A DNA stretch of 64,000 nt from a bacterium (GTDB lineage Bacteria > UBP6 > UBA1177), in NCBI GenBank assembly GCA_016290135.1, contig JAEESW010000005.1, positions 41,466 through 105,465 of the forward strand, written 5' to 3'. The position numbers and the translations under genes were made by a program. Position 1 is the first letter of the stretch. Each line of letters opens with the position of its first letter. The notes beneath the pieces are model-generated. The model ran no database searches and was not told where the DNA came from. It worked only from the letters and a program-made list of their open reading frames with translations. Shown piece after piece: positions 1 through 10,500 of this stretch.

Positions 1-270
1 TACTTCATCAGAAATCACTTTTGGTTCCGAAACTGGAATTTCATCCTCTTGAATCTCAACAAAATCGGTGTCGAAAATTTTTGTACCGATGTTACCAAAT
101 TCATCGTGGTAAGTCACAAAATGGTAATTTTTTCCTCCCACCATCCGGCTGACCACATTGATTCCTAAAGCCTCAGGCAATAAACCTGAAATTGCCGACT
201 CCGTCGTTTCTGCATAAACAGAAAGAAAATTGAAACAAAGAAAAATCATGCAACAGAGAAATTTTTTCAT
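1..270 (-). CDS. Secreted protein, N-terminal part only
   Basis: The reading frame starts at ATG 270-268, five bases downstream of a perfect GGAGG (276-280 on the complementary strand), and is still open at the window edge (90 codons). Residues 1-20 form a signal peptide: MKK, then a hydrophobic stretch, then VYA followed by E. The mature part contains the segment NYHFVTYHDEFGNIGTKIF and acidic residues after it. I do not recognise a family. Export across the inner membrane is well supported; function is unknown. It is transcribed away from the permease at 613, and the intervening gap holds the control sequences of both. Confidence 0.75.
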   Translation of the reverse strand, partial: MKKFLCCMIFLCFNFLSVYAETTESAISGLLPEALGINVVSRMVGGKNYHFVTYHDEFGNIGTKIFDTDFVEIQEDEIPVSEPKVISDEV

Positions 271-612
271 AACAACCTCCAAAAAAATGATTCATAAAAA
301 AACAACAGCCTTTCTCAATTTGATCAAATATCAAAAAACCGATAGTTACAAGCAAAACGCAATCCAAAGTTTTTTTGCCAATAAAAACAGTCAGTTAAAA
401 AAAAGAACATAATGATGACGGACTAAAAAACTTACAGAAATCATAGCGTAAAAAAAAAAAAAAACAATAGAAAGCATTTTAACTTTGCACCGGCAGGCAG
501 ATTTTCCTTAAAAATCGTAATTTCAAAAAATACGGCTATAATGCCCCGCTTTATTTGTGATTATTTGGCCATGTTTAAGATTTTTTAATAATTCAAGAGG
601 TCAAAACAGAAA
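271..612. other. Divergent intergenic region with A-rich tract and a possible promoter
   Basis: No gene is visible here. The stretch is very AT-rich and includes a run of about 14 A at 451-464. A perfect TATAAT lies at 537-542 on the plus strand, about 70 bases before the permease start; CGTAAT at 515-520 would be the -35 with a 16-base spacer but matches poorly. The gap separates two diverging genes, so promoters for both are expected. Only the -10 hexamer is seen directly. Confidence 0.3.
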
Positions 613-2865
613 ATGGAGAATACCGGGCAGAAAAAGCTGGGAACTTTTTTAGGAGTATATACTCCGACGATCCTCACTATTTTCGGCGTCATCATGTATA
701 TGCGTGCCGGAAATCTTGTCGGAACAATGGGACTCTGGCCGATGGTGTTCATTGTCCTTATATCGAATTCCATAACTCTCATCACGACCCTTTCCTTCTC
801 TTCGATCGCGACAAACAAAAAAGTCGGTGTCGGCGGTGCATATTACATCGTTTCGAGAAGCCTCGGCTTTGAGATCGGCGGTGCAGTAGGCCTTCCTCTG
901 TTTTTGTCACAGGCGCTTTCGATAACGCTCTATTCATTCGGTCTCGCCGAAGTCATAAAGATGCTTTTCGGAACATCTTTCTCGCTTAATCTTGTGACTT
1001 TCGGAATAATCGCTGTCGTCGCGGCAGTCTCTTTTGTCGGGGCCGGTTTTGCTATGAAAACTCAGATCCCCGTCATGATCTTTGTGGCCGTTTCGATACT
1101 TTTCCTCATCATCGGAGCCTTTATGAAAGGAAGTTTCATCGAATGTTTCAGCACTTTTCCGACAAGTGCGTCTGAAATATTCGCAACCAGAAACGGTCTT
1201 TCATTCTTTTCGGCAATGGCGATATTTTTCCCTGCGGTGAGCGGCATCATGGCCGGCCTCGGACTTTCCGGAGATCTTGAAAATCCTCAGAGGTCTATCC
1301 CGATAGGCGCGATCGCCGCGACTCTGACAGGTTTTGCCTTTTATGTCACCCTTCCCCTTTTCCTTTCCATGGGAGCAACACCCGAAGAAATGCTCAACGA
1401 TCAGATGATATGGTCGAGAATATCGCCTGTGAACGGCAATATCGTGATCCTGCCCGGGCTTTTGGGTGCGATATTTTCAAGCGCGGTCGGCTCAATGCTC
1501 GGTGCTCCAAGAACTTTTATCGCTATGGCGTGCGACCAGGTCGGAAGCAGAAAGGGACAGAGTTTCCTCAAGTCCAAAAAGGGAGAATACGCCTCATTCG
1601 CACTTTCGCTTGCGATCGCGTGCGGCGCTGTTTTTCTGGGCGATCTCAACACTGTTGCGTCGATACTCACCATATTTTTCCTTACAGTATACGGCATCGT
1701 CAATCTGACAGCCGCACTTGAGACTCTCAGCAACGAGCCATCATGGCGTCCGCAGTTCAAGATCCCGGCAATAATCAGTCTTGTCGGCGGCATCGCCTGC
1801 ATAATCGTAATGTTCCTCATAGATCCTCTGCTCAGCATAATCGCAATAATCATAGAGATCGCGCTTTACTTCATCCTCAGGCGTGTTGCGGCGCAGCACT
1901 CGGCTGTCGGGGATGCGAGACGCGGTTTTTACGAAAACCTCATCAAAAATTCGCTCCTGCAGCTGAAAGCCCTGAAAATGACTCCCAGAAACTGGAGGCC
2001 CTACATCCAGGTCCTGATAAACGAACACGAAAAACAGCAGAATCTGGTCTGTTTCGCATCCAATTTCGGACTCAGCAGCGGGATAGTGACTGTTACGAAG
2101 ATCCTGATAGGCAAACTCGGCGAAGACAAAATAGAGGTCGACCGCGAAGTCGATTCAATGGAAAAATTTTACAAAGGACAGGCGATCTCCGTCTTCCCGG
2201 AAGTCACAGTCGTCGAAAATTTTGAAGAAGGGATCCTTTCGGCAGTTCAGGCAAACGGAATGGCAGGGCTCCGCTCGAACACGATAATGATGTGCTGGCC
2301 GGATGAGGTCGGGCGTTATCTGCCGCGCTATCTTTCCATAATGCGCAAATTCTCGTTCCTAAAAAAATCGACGGTCATCGGCAAAGTCTCTCCCGATTTC
2401 GATGTCAGGAATTCTGAAAAAACGATCCATGTATGGTGGGGAGGCCTGCAGAGGAACGGAGATCTGATGCTGCTTCTTGCATATCTTCTCACAAAATCTC
2501 CGGCGTGGGGCGACGCTGCGATCAAACTTCTGCGAATGGTTTCCGACGTATCGGCGAAAGAGAGTGCCGAAGCTGAACTCAAAAAACTTTCCGAAGATTC
2601 GAGGATCGCGGCCGAACCTATGATAATCGTCAAGGAGAAGGACGAACTTTTCGAGCATGTTTTAAAACGGGTCAGCGGCAGTGCGGATGTCGTCTTCCTC
2701 GGTCTGAACACGCCGGCAGAAGGCGAAGAAGAAGAATACGCAAAGAAGCTCGAGATTTTCGCAGAACCGCTCAAAGCCGTATTTTTCATAAAAAATTCAG
2801 GGATCTTCCAGGGTCAGCTTCTCGAAACGGGAAACGAGAACATAAAGAAACACAATAAGGGCTAA
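613..2865 (+). CDS. APC-superfamily permease, cation-chloride cotransporter (SLC12-like) type
   Basis: The 750-residue product has a hydrophobic half (about residues 10-421, roughly 12 membrane segments) and a soluble C-terminal half (about 425-750). The N-terminus, with [20 protein letters not shown] and MRAGNLVG, resembles the start of the transport core of the SLC12/cation-chloride cotransporter family within the APC superfamily. Family members move Na+, K+ and Cl- or, in some bacterial relatives, amino acids or other solutes; the substrate cannot be read from sequence. The long cytoplasmic tail is also typical of this family. AGAGGT lies about 11 bases before the ATG. Its last four bases overlap the last codons of the convergent gmd gene. 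An amino-acid permease is the main alternative. Confidence 0.8.
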   Translation: MENTGQKKLGTFLGVYTPTILTIFGVIMYMRAGNLVGTMGLWPMVFIVLISNSITLITTLSFSSIATNKKVGVGGAYYIVSRSLGFEIGGAVGLPLFLSQALSITLYSFGLAEVIKMLFGTSFSLNLVTFGIIAVVAAVSFVGAGFAMKTQIPVMIFVAVSILFLIIGAFMKGSFIECFSTFPTSASEIFATRNGLSFFSAMAIFFPAVSGIMAGLGLSGDLENPQRSIPIGAIAATLTGFAFYVTLPLFLSMGATPEEMLNDQMIWSRISPVNGNIVILPGLLGAIFSSAVGSMLGAPRTFIAMACDQVGSRKGQSFLKSKKGEYASFALSLAIACGAVFLGDLNTVASILTIFFLTVYGIVNLTAALETLSNEPSWRPQFKIPAIISLVGGIACIIVMFLIDPLLSIIAIIIEIALYFILRRVAAQHSAVGDARRGFYENLIKNSLLQLKALKMTPRNWRPYIQVLINEHEKQQNLVCFASNFGLSSGIVTVTKILIGKLGEDKIEVDREVDSMEKFYKGQAISVFPEVTVVENFEEGILSAVQANGMAGLRSNTIMMCWPDEVGRYLPRYLSIMRKFSFLKKSTVIGKVSPDFDVRNSEKTIHVWWGGLQRNGDLMLLLAYLLTKSPAWGDAAIKLLRMVSDVSAKESAEAELKKLSEDSRIAAEPMIIVKEKDELFEHVLKRVSGSADVVFLGLNTPAEGEEEEYAKKLEIFAEPLKAVFFIKNSGIFQGQLLETGNENIKKHNKG

Positions 2866-4001
2866 TCGCCGTAATTTTCACGCACGAAGTAGTTGTTGCC
2901 TATCAGCAGCGCCTCTTTTTTCGCATCTTCTATATCGGCCAGCATCATTTCGCGGGCAAGCTCTTCGACTGTGGTAGAGGCTTTCCAGCCGAGGATCCTC
3001 TCCGCTTTTGCCGGATCTCCCAGAAGGATATCGACCTCTGTCGGACGGAAGTAGCGCGGATCGACCGAAATTATCTCCTGCCCTTTTCTCAGATGTGTCT
3101 TATCAGTGAATTCAGAGAGTTTTGCTGTATCTATATCGTCAACGACCCCTTTTTCGGAGACCCCGCTGCCGACAAACGCGATCTTTACTCCGACACAGTC
3201 GAAAGCCATCCTGACAAAATCGCGGATAGAGGAAGTCCTTCCTGTCGCGATCACGAAATCATCAGGTCTTTCGTGCTGAAGAATGAGCCACATCGCCTTG
3301 ACATAGTCCTTTGCATGCCCCCAGTCGCGCTTTGCGTCGAGATTCCCGAGATAGAGCGTCTCCTGGAGACCGAGTATTATCCTTGCTGCGGCGCGTGTGA
3401 TCTTTCTCGTGACGAAAGTCTCGCCTCTGCGCGGCGATTCGTGGTTGAAGAGTATACCGTTGCTTGCACGGATCCCGTATGATTCGCGGTAGTTCACCGT
3501 TATCCAGTAGGCATAGATCTTTGCAGCGGCATACGGGCTGCGCGGATAGAACGGGGTCTTTTCGCTCTGCGGGACTTCGGCCGCCTTGCCGAAAAGCTCC
3601 GAAGTCGAAGCCTGATAGAACCTTGCCGACTTCTCCATGCCGAGGATCCTGATCCCTTCAAGGAGCCTCAATGTCCCCAAAGCATCTGAATTAGCCGTAT
3701 ATTCGGCTGTCTCGAATGAGACCTTTACATGCGACTGCGCAGCAAGATTGTATATTTCGTCAGGCTGGACCTCCTGCATGATCCTTATCAGGTTCGTCGC
3801 ATCCGTAAGATCACCGTAATGAAGGGTGAACTTTCTGTTTTTGTCATGGATGTCCTTGTAGATATGATCGATCCTGTCGGTGTTGAAGGAAGAACTTCTC
3901 CTTTTTATACCGTGGACTTCGTAACCTTTTTCGAGCAGCAGTTCCGCCAGATAAGAGCCGTCCTGCCCTGTGATACCAGTGATAAGAGCTTTTTTCGCCA
4001 T
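2862..4001 (-). CDS. gmd: GDP-mannose 4,6-dehydratase
   Basis: Converts GDP-D-mannose to GDP-4-keto-6-deoxy-D-mannose with NADP, the entry step to GDP-L-fucose, GDP-rhamnose and related sugars for surface polysaccharides. It is an extended short-chain dehydrogenase: the Rossmann motif GITGQDG is at residues 9-15, and the catalytic set is T133, E135, Y157 and K161 (in TSELFG and YAAAK), matching positions expected for the family. The signature [17 protein letters not shown] is present. Length of 379 residues is normal. I chose ATG 4001 because AGGAGA precedes it by a good distance and MAKKALITG is the usual N-terminus; a longer frame exists upstream but has no ribosome site. No fcl/wcaG-type partner lies next to it in this window. 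Confidence 0.95.
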   Translation of the reverse strand: MAKKALITGITGQDGSYLAELLLEKGYEVHGIKRRSSSFNTDRIDHIYKDIHDKNRKFTLHYGDLTDATNLIRIMQEVQPDEIYNLAAQSHVKVSFETAEYTANSDALGTLRLLEGIRILGMEKSARFYQASTSELFGKAAEVPQSEKTPFYPRSPYAAAKIYAYWITVNYRESYGIRASNGILFNHESPRRGETFVTRKITRAAARIILGLQETLYLGNLDAKRDWGHAKDYVKAMWLILQHERPDDFVIATGRTSSIRDFVRMAFDCVGVKIAFVGSGVSEKGVVDDIDTAKLSEFTDKTHLRKGQEIISVDPRYFRPTEVDILLGDPAKAERILGWKASTTVEELAREMMLADIEDAKKEALLIGNNYFVRENYGD

Positions 4002-4100
4002 ACTTTTTCTCCTGAATCGAACAGCAAACATAAAATTTTATTGAGAGAGCGTTTTGAGTCAAATAAAACGAGGGCCGCCCTGCGGACCCGCTCCTGATGT

Positions 4101-4211
4101 CTAATTGTCCTGCAAAACGATTCCCGAGAATTTTTCAGGCTTCAGCCGCTCGTCTTTGATCTCGATGCCGTGCTCCGCACAGTCTAACTTCCCAATGCCA
4201 ATAAGGATCAA
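4101..4211 (-). pseudogene. Possible gene remnant in the gmd/ORF6N gap
   Basis: A 36-codon open stretch with coding-like composition ends at TAG 4101-4103 and would read ILIGIGKLDCAEHGIEIK and so on. It has no ribosome site and begins right after two stop codons, so at most it is the tail of a lost gene. In another frame the DNA at about 4195-4212 reads VDPYW, the same short motif seen at the tails of reading frames ending at 5714 and 7211. I do not recognise a family. Confidence 0.2.
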
Positions 4212-4219
4212 CTATTAAA

Positions 4220-5221
4220 ATGTTTTTAAATATGAAAAATGAAATTGTGATCCACAGCGAACAGGATTTGAAGTCAAAAATTTGCACGATTCGCGGAGTA
4301 CAAGTAATGCTTGACTTTGACTTGGCTGAAATTTACGGTTATTCAGTGAAAGCATTTAACCAGCAAGTCAAGAATAACATTGAAAAATTCGATGAAGATT
4401 TCCGTTTTCAACTGACATGGGAAGAATTGGAAGAAATCTCTTTTTTACGTTCAAGGTCAAAATTTTTGACCTTGAACAATGGACGCGGTAGCAACATCAA
4501 ATATCTCCCTTATGCCTTCACAGAACAGGGAATTTACATGCTGATGACCGTGCTTCGCGGCGATGTGGCAATTCAACAGAGCAAGATGCTGATCCGGCTT
4601 TTCAAGGGAATGAAGGATTTTATTATCGAGCGGGAACATCTGATCGGATATGATGAAGTCGCAAAACTTGCGATTCAGACTTCACAAAACACGAACGATA
4701 TTGCGTTAATAAAAGAAAATATGGCAACCAAATCAGACATCGCACACATCATTGAAGATTTTACAAATCCTGAAATGAAAAAAGATTTTTTGCTTTTGCA
4801 CGGCAAGCCCGTTGAAGCTGATCTCGCATATCAGTAGATTTATGCCAGGGCGAAAGAGACAGTTCTTGTGATCGACAACTATATTGATTTAAAAACGCTC
4901 GTTCTGCTCAAATCGGCGCGGAAAAATGTTAAGATCACGATATTCACTGACAACAAAGGCAAAGGTCTGCATCAAAAGGAATATGAGGATTTTTCCAAGG
5001 AATATCCGGACATTGCAGTCACTTTCAAAACGGCTAACGGAATCTTTCACGACAGATACATTGTCATTGATTTCGGCACGGAAAACGAAACTATTTATCA
5101 CTGCGGAGCTTCATCGAAAGATGCCGGAAAGAAAGTCAGCGCAATCACAATAATTGCGGATAGTGCAGTTTATAATCCGTTAATCGAAAATATTTTGAAA
5201 AATCAGAAAGTTGTATTGTAA
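4220..5221 (+). pseudogene. ORF6N-domain protein split by an in-frame TAG
   Basis: The first half (4220-4837, 205 codons) is an ORF6N-type DNA-binding protein, as found in phage and mobile-element genes: RGVQVMLDFDLAEIYGY, then FNQQVKNN and YAFTEQGIYMLMTVL. It stops at TAG 4835-4837. The same frame continues without a break as IYARAKETVLVIDNYIDLKT and on to TAA 5221, which is the usual C-terminal part of such proteins (about residues 206-333). That part contains HDRYIVID, resembling the H-x-K/R-x4-D motif of phospholipase-D-like folds. One base change would restore a 333-residue protein. Causes could be a disabling mutation, a base-call error or amber read-through. Start may be ATG 4220 or ATG 4232. 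GTG 4868 could in principle restart translation of the second half. Confidence 0.75.
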
Positions 5222-5225
5222 ATTC

Positions 5226-5720
5226 TTATGGCTCCGTTTGGTCTCCACCCGTTAAATCGATTACTTTCGGATGTCCGTTCCTTTCTTCAATGAAATGCTT
5301 GATGCAAAGTAAAATATCAATTTCATCTTTAAGGTAAAATTGAAACGTAGACTGTCTTGACCCGCCTTCTGATCTTTTTGTATAATTGATACATAAAAGT
5401 TCTTTTCCTAAAAGTTTTTCAATTTTTACAAAATTTATTTCTTGCATCATTATTTTAGAAGGCCATTTAGATAATGTATAGTCTGTAGCTAATCCAATAT
5501 GGTCATCAAAAAGTAGAACATCGCACAATATGGTTGGGCCAACAATTCCTAAATGGGCAGATAACGCATCACTACCGTCAACCAGATTGCATTTAAAAGA
5601 TTTTATGGATTTTTTTTCTGCCTCAAGCCTTTTTACTTCTTTTTGTCTTTTCTTATTATCCAAAATTACACCTAAAATAACGCCTATAAAAAAAATTAAT
5701 CCAACAATAAAATCTACCAT
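5226..5720 (-). CDS. Hypothetical single-pass membrane protein
   Basis: 164 residues from ATG 5720, preceded by GGAGG; a longer in-frame start exists but would overlap the upstream gene more. Residues 3-20 (MVDFIVGLIFFIGVILGV) are one membrane helix, followed by a charged coil (about 22-40) and a cytoplasmic beta-rich domain rich in F, Y and K that I cannot assign. The start codon sits inside the last codons of the 63-residue gene upstream (ATGGTAG), so translation is probably coupled. The sequence is clearly more AT-rich than the surrounding housekeeping genes, which fits acquired DNA. A membrane-tethered PH/GRAM-like domain is conceivable but unproven. Confidence 0.6.
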   Translation of the reverse strand: MVDFIVGLIFFIGVILGVILDNKKRQKEVKRLEAEKKSIKSFKCNLVDGSDALSAHLGIVGPTILCDVLLFDDHIGLATDYTLSKWPSKIMMQEINFVKIEKLLGKELLCINYTKRSEGGSRQSTFQFYLKDEIDILLCIKHFIEERNGHPKVIDLTGGDQTEP

Positions 5721-5905
5721 AGTGGATCCACCTCCGGCTGAACAAACCCAGACTGTTGCCACTTTTCATAAGTCGTTGAATCATAACCGTATTCAGCATT
5801 TGCTGGAACATGTGGATTCCTGTAAATCATTGGTCTTCCAGAACCATCGTTCCCATCAAAGAAAATTGCTTTCAACGGATCCTTGTTCACATAGTAGGGA
5901 TTCAC
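5714..5905 (-). CDS. Small 63-residue protein ending in VDPLW
   Basis: The start GTG 5905-5903 overlaps the stop of the ankyrin gene (GTGA) and its stop overlaps the start of the next gene, so the three appear translationally coupled. The product begins with NPYYVNKDPLKAIFFDG and ends QQSGFVQPEVDPLW. The end is strikingly like a second reading frame at about 7211-7261 that ends QQSGFPQTNVDPYWY, suggesting a shared C-terminal module. No signal peptide or membrane segment is present. I do not recognise a family. It may be a real small protein or the surviving tail of a larger secreted protein. Confidence 0.45.
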   Translation of the reverse strand: MNPYYVNKDPLKAIFFDGNDGSGRPMIYRNPHVPANAEYGYDSTTYEKWQQSGFVQPEVDPLW

Positions 5906-7200
5906 TCTTTCGCTCCGTTTTTCAAAAGCATTTCAATCAATTCCGGTCGTTTTTCTTCTCTCGCGACACTCAAAGGCGTGTTCCCGTCGCAGTCTTTGTA
6001 ATTGACATCGGCACCCTTCGAAATCAGATAGGCGGCGACATCGCCATGCCATTTTCTTATAGCCGTAATAAGCGCTGTTTCTCCGTTTTCACCGATAAAG
6101 AATTCATAACTTTCCGCTTTACGGATACCGCCTTTGAACATTTCATCGATCTTTTTGCGGTTGTTTGCAATTCTCCGCAGCAGGAATTTGTCATATTTTT
6201 CGTTCGCCAGATCGACCTTAACTGTCATAAGATACATTGCATTCAGAAAAGAAGCCACGTTCTGAGATATCGGATAGTCGTTTTCTGCGAAAGGATAAAA
6301 CTCTCTCAGTTTCTTCAAGTACTTATTGTCCGTTTTTTCAAGAATCTCAACAACTTTGTCAAAATTTTCTATATCCTTTTCTTTCAATAAAAGACTGTTG
6401 AAACACCCTCGGTTTTCATCCGGTTTGAGCCCTGCTTCTTCGATCAGATATTGAACGGCTTCCAGACGACCTTTAGCTGCTGCGGCATCAAGCGGAGATG
6501 TGAAAATCGTGAATGCGGTGCCGTAGTCCTTTTCGATAGTTATAAATCCCTCTTTCTTGACATCTGCACCGTTTTTTATCAGGAAATTTATGATGCCTTC
6601 ATTACCGTTGTATGCCGCCCACATTATCGGTGTCGCACCGGTTTCATCAGTAAAATTGACGTTTTCGGATGTGACAACCTTCTTAACTTTTCCGAAATCG
6701 TCGGCCTTTACGGCTTCTATCAGACGGTTTCCGGAGTATGTTTCCAGATCCAGCGATAAAAGCGGTAGAAAAAGCAAAGCAAAAAAGAGAAAAAGCGCAA
6801 TATATGCAACATGCTTATACTTCGAAAGCAGTTTCTCCCGCACAACAAGCCCGAAAAGACCGCAAACAGTCCAAAGGACAAAGTAAGCCAAGTCTTCGTA
6901 TTGCGGAAATGAGTGTGAAACAAAAAATGTGCCGAAATAAGGTAGCGCAATCCCTGCTAAAATACATGATCCAAGCCATGAATATTTTTTTAGCACTTGT
7001 TCTATGCAACTTTTTTTACGAGCTATGATAAATCCAGCAAAGAAAATAGCAGCACCGGTAGAGATATTTAAATAATTGTAAAGTGAAGTTTCATCAAACA
7101 GACCGAAAAGAGATAAAATCGAAAATATCGCTATAAAAAGCACAAAAAAAGAGGATGTAACAAAAATGTTTCGGAGAGAATATTTAATAAGTTTCAACAT
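5902..7200 (-). CDS. Ankyrin-repeat membrane protein
   Basis: 432 residues from ATG 7200, with GGAGG about six bases upstream. The N-terminal part (about 1-155) has five hydrophobic helices; the rest is soluble and carries ankyrin repeats, seen as TPIMWAAYNGNEGIINFLI plus NGADV (about 180-205), SPLDAAAAKGRLEAVQYLI (about 225-245), ETALITAIRKWHGDVAAYLI with KGADVN (about 370-395) and a last repeat NTPLSVAREEKRPELIEMLL. Ankyrin repeats bind proteins; with a membrane anchor this one probably presents a binding surface on one side of the inner membrane. It lies in a small operon with two short unknown genes. Partner and function cannot be deduced. Confidence 0.8.
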   Translation of the reverse strand: MLKLIKYSLRNIFVTSSFFVLFIAIFSILSLFGLFDETSLYNYLNISTGAAIFFAGFIIARKKSCIEQVLKKYSWLGSCILAGIALPYFGTFFVSHSFPQYEDLAYFVLWTVCGLFGLVVREKLLSKYKHVAYIALFLFFALLFLPLLSLDLETYSGNRLIEAVKADDFGKVKKVVTSENVNFTDETGATPIMWAAYNGNEGIINFLIKNGADVKKEGFITIEKDYGTAFTIFTSPLDAAAAKGRLEAVQYLIEEAGLKPDENRGCFNSLLLKEKDIENFDKVVEILEKTDNKYLKKLREFYPFAENDYPISQNVASFLNAMYLMTVKVDLANEKYDKFLLRRIANNRKKIDEMFKGGIRKAESYEFFIGENGETALITAIRKWHGDVAAYLISKGADVNYKDCDGNTPLSVAREEKRPELIEMLLKNGAKE

Positions 7201-7309
7201 AGACACCTCCTAATACCAATAAGGATCTACATTTGTTTGCGGAAAGCCGGATTGCTGAAAGGGAAAGAGAAAACAAAAACAATAAAACAACAGACAACAA
7301 CTTTTGCAC
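7184..7309 (-). pseudogene. Short secreted-protein stub, probably an internal deletion
   Basis: A GTG start (7309-7307) with GGAGG five bases upstream opens a frame for a typical signal peptide, QKLLSVVLLFLFSLSLSA, which then runs on for only about 20 more residues and ends inside the start of the ankyrin gene. A second frame through the same DNA reads QQSGFPQTNVDPYWY and stops at 7211-7213; that tail is homologous to the end of the 63-residue gene at 5714. The simplest reading is that a secreted protein lost its middle part and the joint is out of frame. It could also act as a leader peptide gene for the ankyrin gene. Confidence 0.4.
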
Positions 7310-7345
7310 AATGACCTCCAGGAGAGAAATGAATAAAAACATCGG

Positions 7346-7374
7346 ATTATATTCGATTTTTTGGAATAGGCAAA
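7346..7374 (-). promoter_or_regulatory. Promoter for the stub-ankyrin operon
   Basis: On the minus strand, TTTGCC (7374-7369), a 17-base spacer and a perfect TATAAT (7351-7346) stand about 37 bases before the GTG of the signal-peptide stub. Spacing and -10 are ideal for a primary sigma factor; the -35 is weak. No terminator separates it from the ankyrin gene. Confidence 0.5.
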
Positions 7375-7509
7375 TGGAAAGACCTGCATCATCGATCCAA
7401 AGAACATCGTTGGAACTCAGTCCTACGGGCCGGAAGGATCAAACGGCGATTCAGGAAAACAAGTCCTGCAAGATCGACAAATTATCGCAATTCGGTGATT
7501 CTATGATTT

Positions 7510-10500
7510 TTATACCTGAAGAATTGCAACGCAGCGGACATATCCGGGATTATCGTAATACGGGCTGCCGCCTGTAATTTCACCTGTCGTGAAGTTGAAA
7601 AGATACGGAATAGATTCTGTCTCGTTTGTATCTGAAGCCCAGAAGTGTCCGAAATCACTGAATATAGAATGGCTTTTGAACAACTTTCCGCAGGAACAGT
7701 CATAAGTATCTCCTCCATACTCAAGTTCAATGGATTCATAGCATTGAGACGAGCAGTCGGAATCTTCATCTACAAGAATGCGCACATAATCGTAAACCAT
7801 CGGCAACGCCCATTCCAAACCGGAATCAGCATAATCAGCATACTGTTCATATCCGTATTCCGCTTCGTTAAGGCTGTTGCAGTAAGCCTCCGCCTCACTA
7901 AGCGAGTATACAAGTCCCGATTTCTTCGACCACAAAGAATCCTCATATTTATAGGGGAAATCCGTTTCTTCATCCAGTTTGTCAGGATTTTCGAGAGGAT
8001 CTTCTGTCAGACGGACGCAGCGTGCCTGTATCTCGCTTTCCCAATTATAGAAATGGCTGTACAACTCAATATTATCGTTGTAAACATCGATAAAATCGAG
8101 TGTCGTTACACCGCCGCCCATATCGTTAAGATCGCTGCTCAGAAGAACCGCTATATCACTGAAAACAGAGTATTTGCCCGAAAAATCAGGTGTGCAGTTG
8201 CCGTCAGCGCAGTCTTTGACAAGAGTGTAGAGCTGTTCCTGAGTCGGTATGCTCCAGTTGTCCGAACCGCCTTCTACAAGTGTTCCGCAGTATTCAACAG
8301 CCTCATCCCAAGTGCCTTTCTTTGAAATCGAGGACCATACAAGCCCGTTTTCCGTATCGGTGTAAGGTATAGAAGGAACTGTGATCGAATCGTCAAGAAC
8401 GCATCTTGCGACAAGATACGGCGCATAGACCGTAGAGACATCTCCCATTCCGCCTGTTGTCATATCTATTACCCATGCGTTCCACTGGTCGCGTTCATAC
8501 TGAGGATTAGCATTGGAGAGAGTTCCTGCAAGAAGAGTTCCGTAGTCACGAAGCGGAGTTTCATGCCCGAGCAGCGCGTCGGTATTACATCCTTCATAGT
8601 AGTCATAACCGTTATGCGCCGCAGTAATTCCGCAGCTTCCGCCTGTCTTAAAGACATCATCCGTGAAAAGAGTCCTGATCTCGTCAATGTTCGGGAGTCT
8701 CCACTTTCCGCCTTTCATTTCGCGGCAGTCTCTAGCGACAGTCGCCCAGTGAACGGATTCGTCTTCAAAAGCATCGTAGTAGAGTCTCTGCGACCATGTG
8801 ATGCTGCCGGCCCTGCAGGGAGCGTAGCCGTCGTCTCCGCATTCCGGGATCCCGTCTTCGGGATAAGGCAGAAGATCGCTTCTTACGCAGATGACCGAGT
8901 ATTCACCGGATTCACTGGAGCCGGCATTCGTTCCCATCAAACCTGTTTTCATGTCTATGGTAACTTCGCCGAGATTCCTTGTGGAAGTCGATGTTACGAA
9001 CAGTTCCGCCGTCATTCCGGGGAAAGAAGAAGCCGGATTCGACTTGGAGTAGTCGACCAGTGTCGCAAGCTCGTTCTTATTCGGAAGCCTCCAGTCGTCG
9101 TGTCCTGCATATTCAAGACTTTCGCAGTATGCAAGAGCCTCTTTCCACGTTTTGCCGTTTACCGACGTTTTCTGCCAGAAAAGATTGGTCTTTGAGTCAA
9201 AAATCATCTCCTGACCGTTTTCATTTTTCGAAGTGTAGTCAGAAGCCGCGACTTCGCCGTATTTCTCGCCTTTGACACAGAGCAGACCGTTGTAGCCTGA
9301 CTGTTCAGTGCTGCCGATCCTGCCGGTATAGGTGTCGTAGTAGAAATTCTCATTCGAAGTCCAGAATGACTGGGATCCTTCCCAATCCACATTGAAATAT
9401 AGCGATTTGATCTGTTTGCCGGACTCAAGATTGTTGAAAATATCGTGGTCGGCAATAGTCAGGATCTCGGCAGGTGTCGGCATTCTCCAGCCGCCGCCGC
9501 CGTATTCCGCAAGAGTTTCTTCGCAATACGGAGCAATATCATCATAGGACGGCCCGCTTTCCGAAGTAACAAGCCAGGTAAGCCCGGTATTATTGTCTTT
9601 TATCTGCTGATACGGCGTAACATCATCTTGTGCCTTTTCAATCTTCTCGAAACTCTTGGGAAGACACGATTTTCTGAAGATGTATACCGCATCCTGACCG
9701 CTCATACTGCCGCTTTCAGGGCATTCGCCGAGCAGTTTGCCGTTTTCGTCGAAGCAGGTCCTGAGACCCGTGCAGACGACCTTGGAATAAAGAGGTTCCG
9801 GCTCTGGAACGATGTCTTCGTCAGGAGAAGCTGTATCGGTGTCGTCGGTCGGTTCGGGAGTGTCGGTGTCGGTATCGTCCGAAGGCTCGTTGTCATCAGG
9901 TTCAACCGGATCATTGTCATCTGCCGGTTTCTGAGGCTCAAGAAGTATGAAAGTATAAGCCGTGAAGTGACCTGTCGTCATCATTATAGGATCGCCCGCA
10001 GCAGCCATCATGATCGGATCTCCCGCTGCACTCGCCATTATCGGGTCACCCGCAGCAGCCATCATGATCGGGTCACCGGCTGCATTCTGCATGATAGGAT
10101 CGCCCGCAGCATTCAGCATGATAGGATCTCCCGCAGCTGTCGTCATGATAGGATCGCCCGCAGCATCTCTGCCTAAAACGGCATACTCGCTGTTTTCGCT
10201 GTAGCTCCATTTTCCCTCAACTTCTTTATAGACCGCAGCGACAACAGTTTTGTTCTCGAAAGCATTTTCTGCAGCGATCGTTATCAGGACCGGCTTCTTG
10301 AATACCGTGCCGTCCGGTCCGAAGTTGACGACCTTGCTCACAATACTGCTGCTTCCGTCAGAATATTCGGATGCATCATAGACCGTCATCGTGATAGTAG
10401 TGTCTTCATCGAGAGCACCTGCGGGAATATCGACCGAAGTCTTTCCGTCGGAACTTTCGACCGTTCCGCCCTCTTCAGCCGAGATCTCTTTCGAGACTTT

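Noticed and set aside
9976..10165. CRISPR array
   Set aside because: The 27-bp repeats are directly tandem, without spacers, in frame and part of a lipoprotein gene. No cas genes or spacer-separated repeats were seen anywhere in the window.
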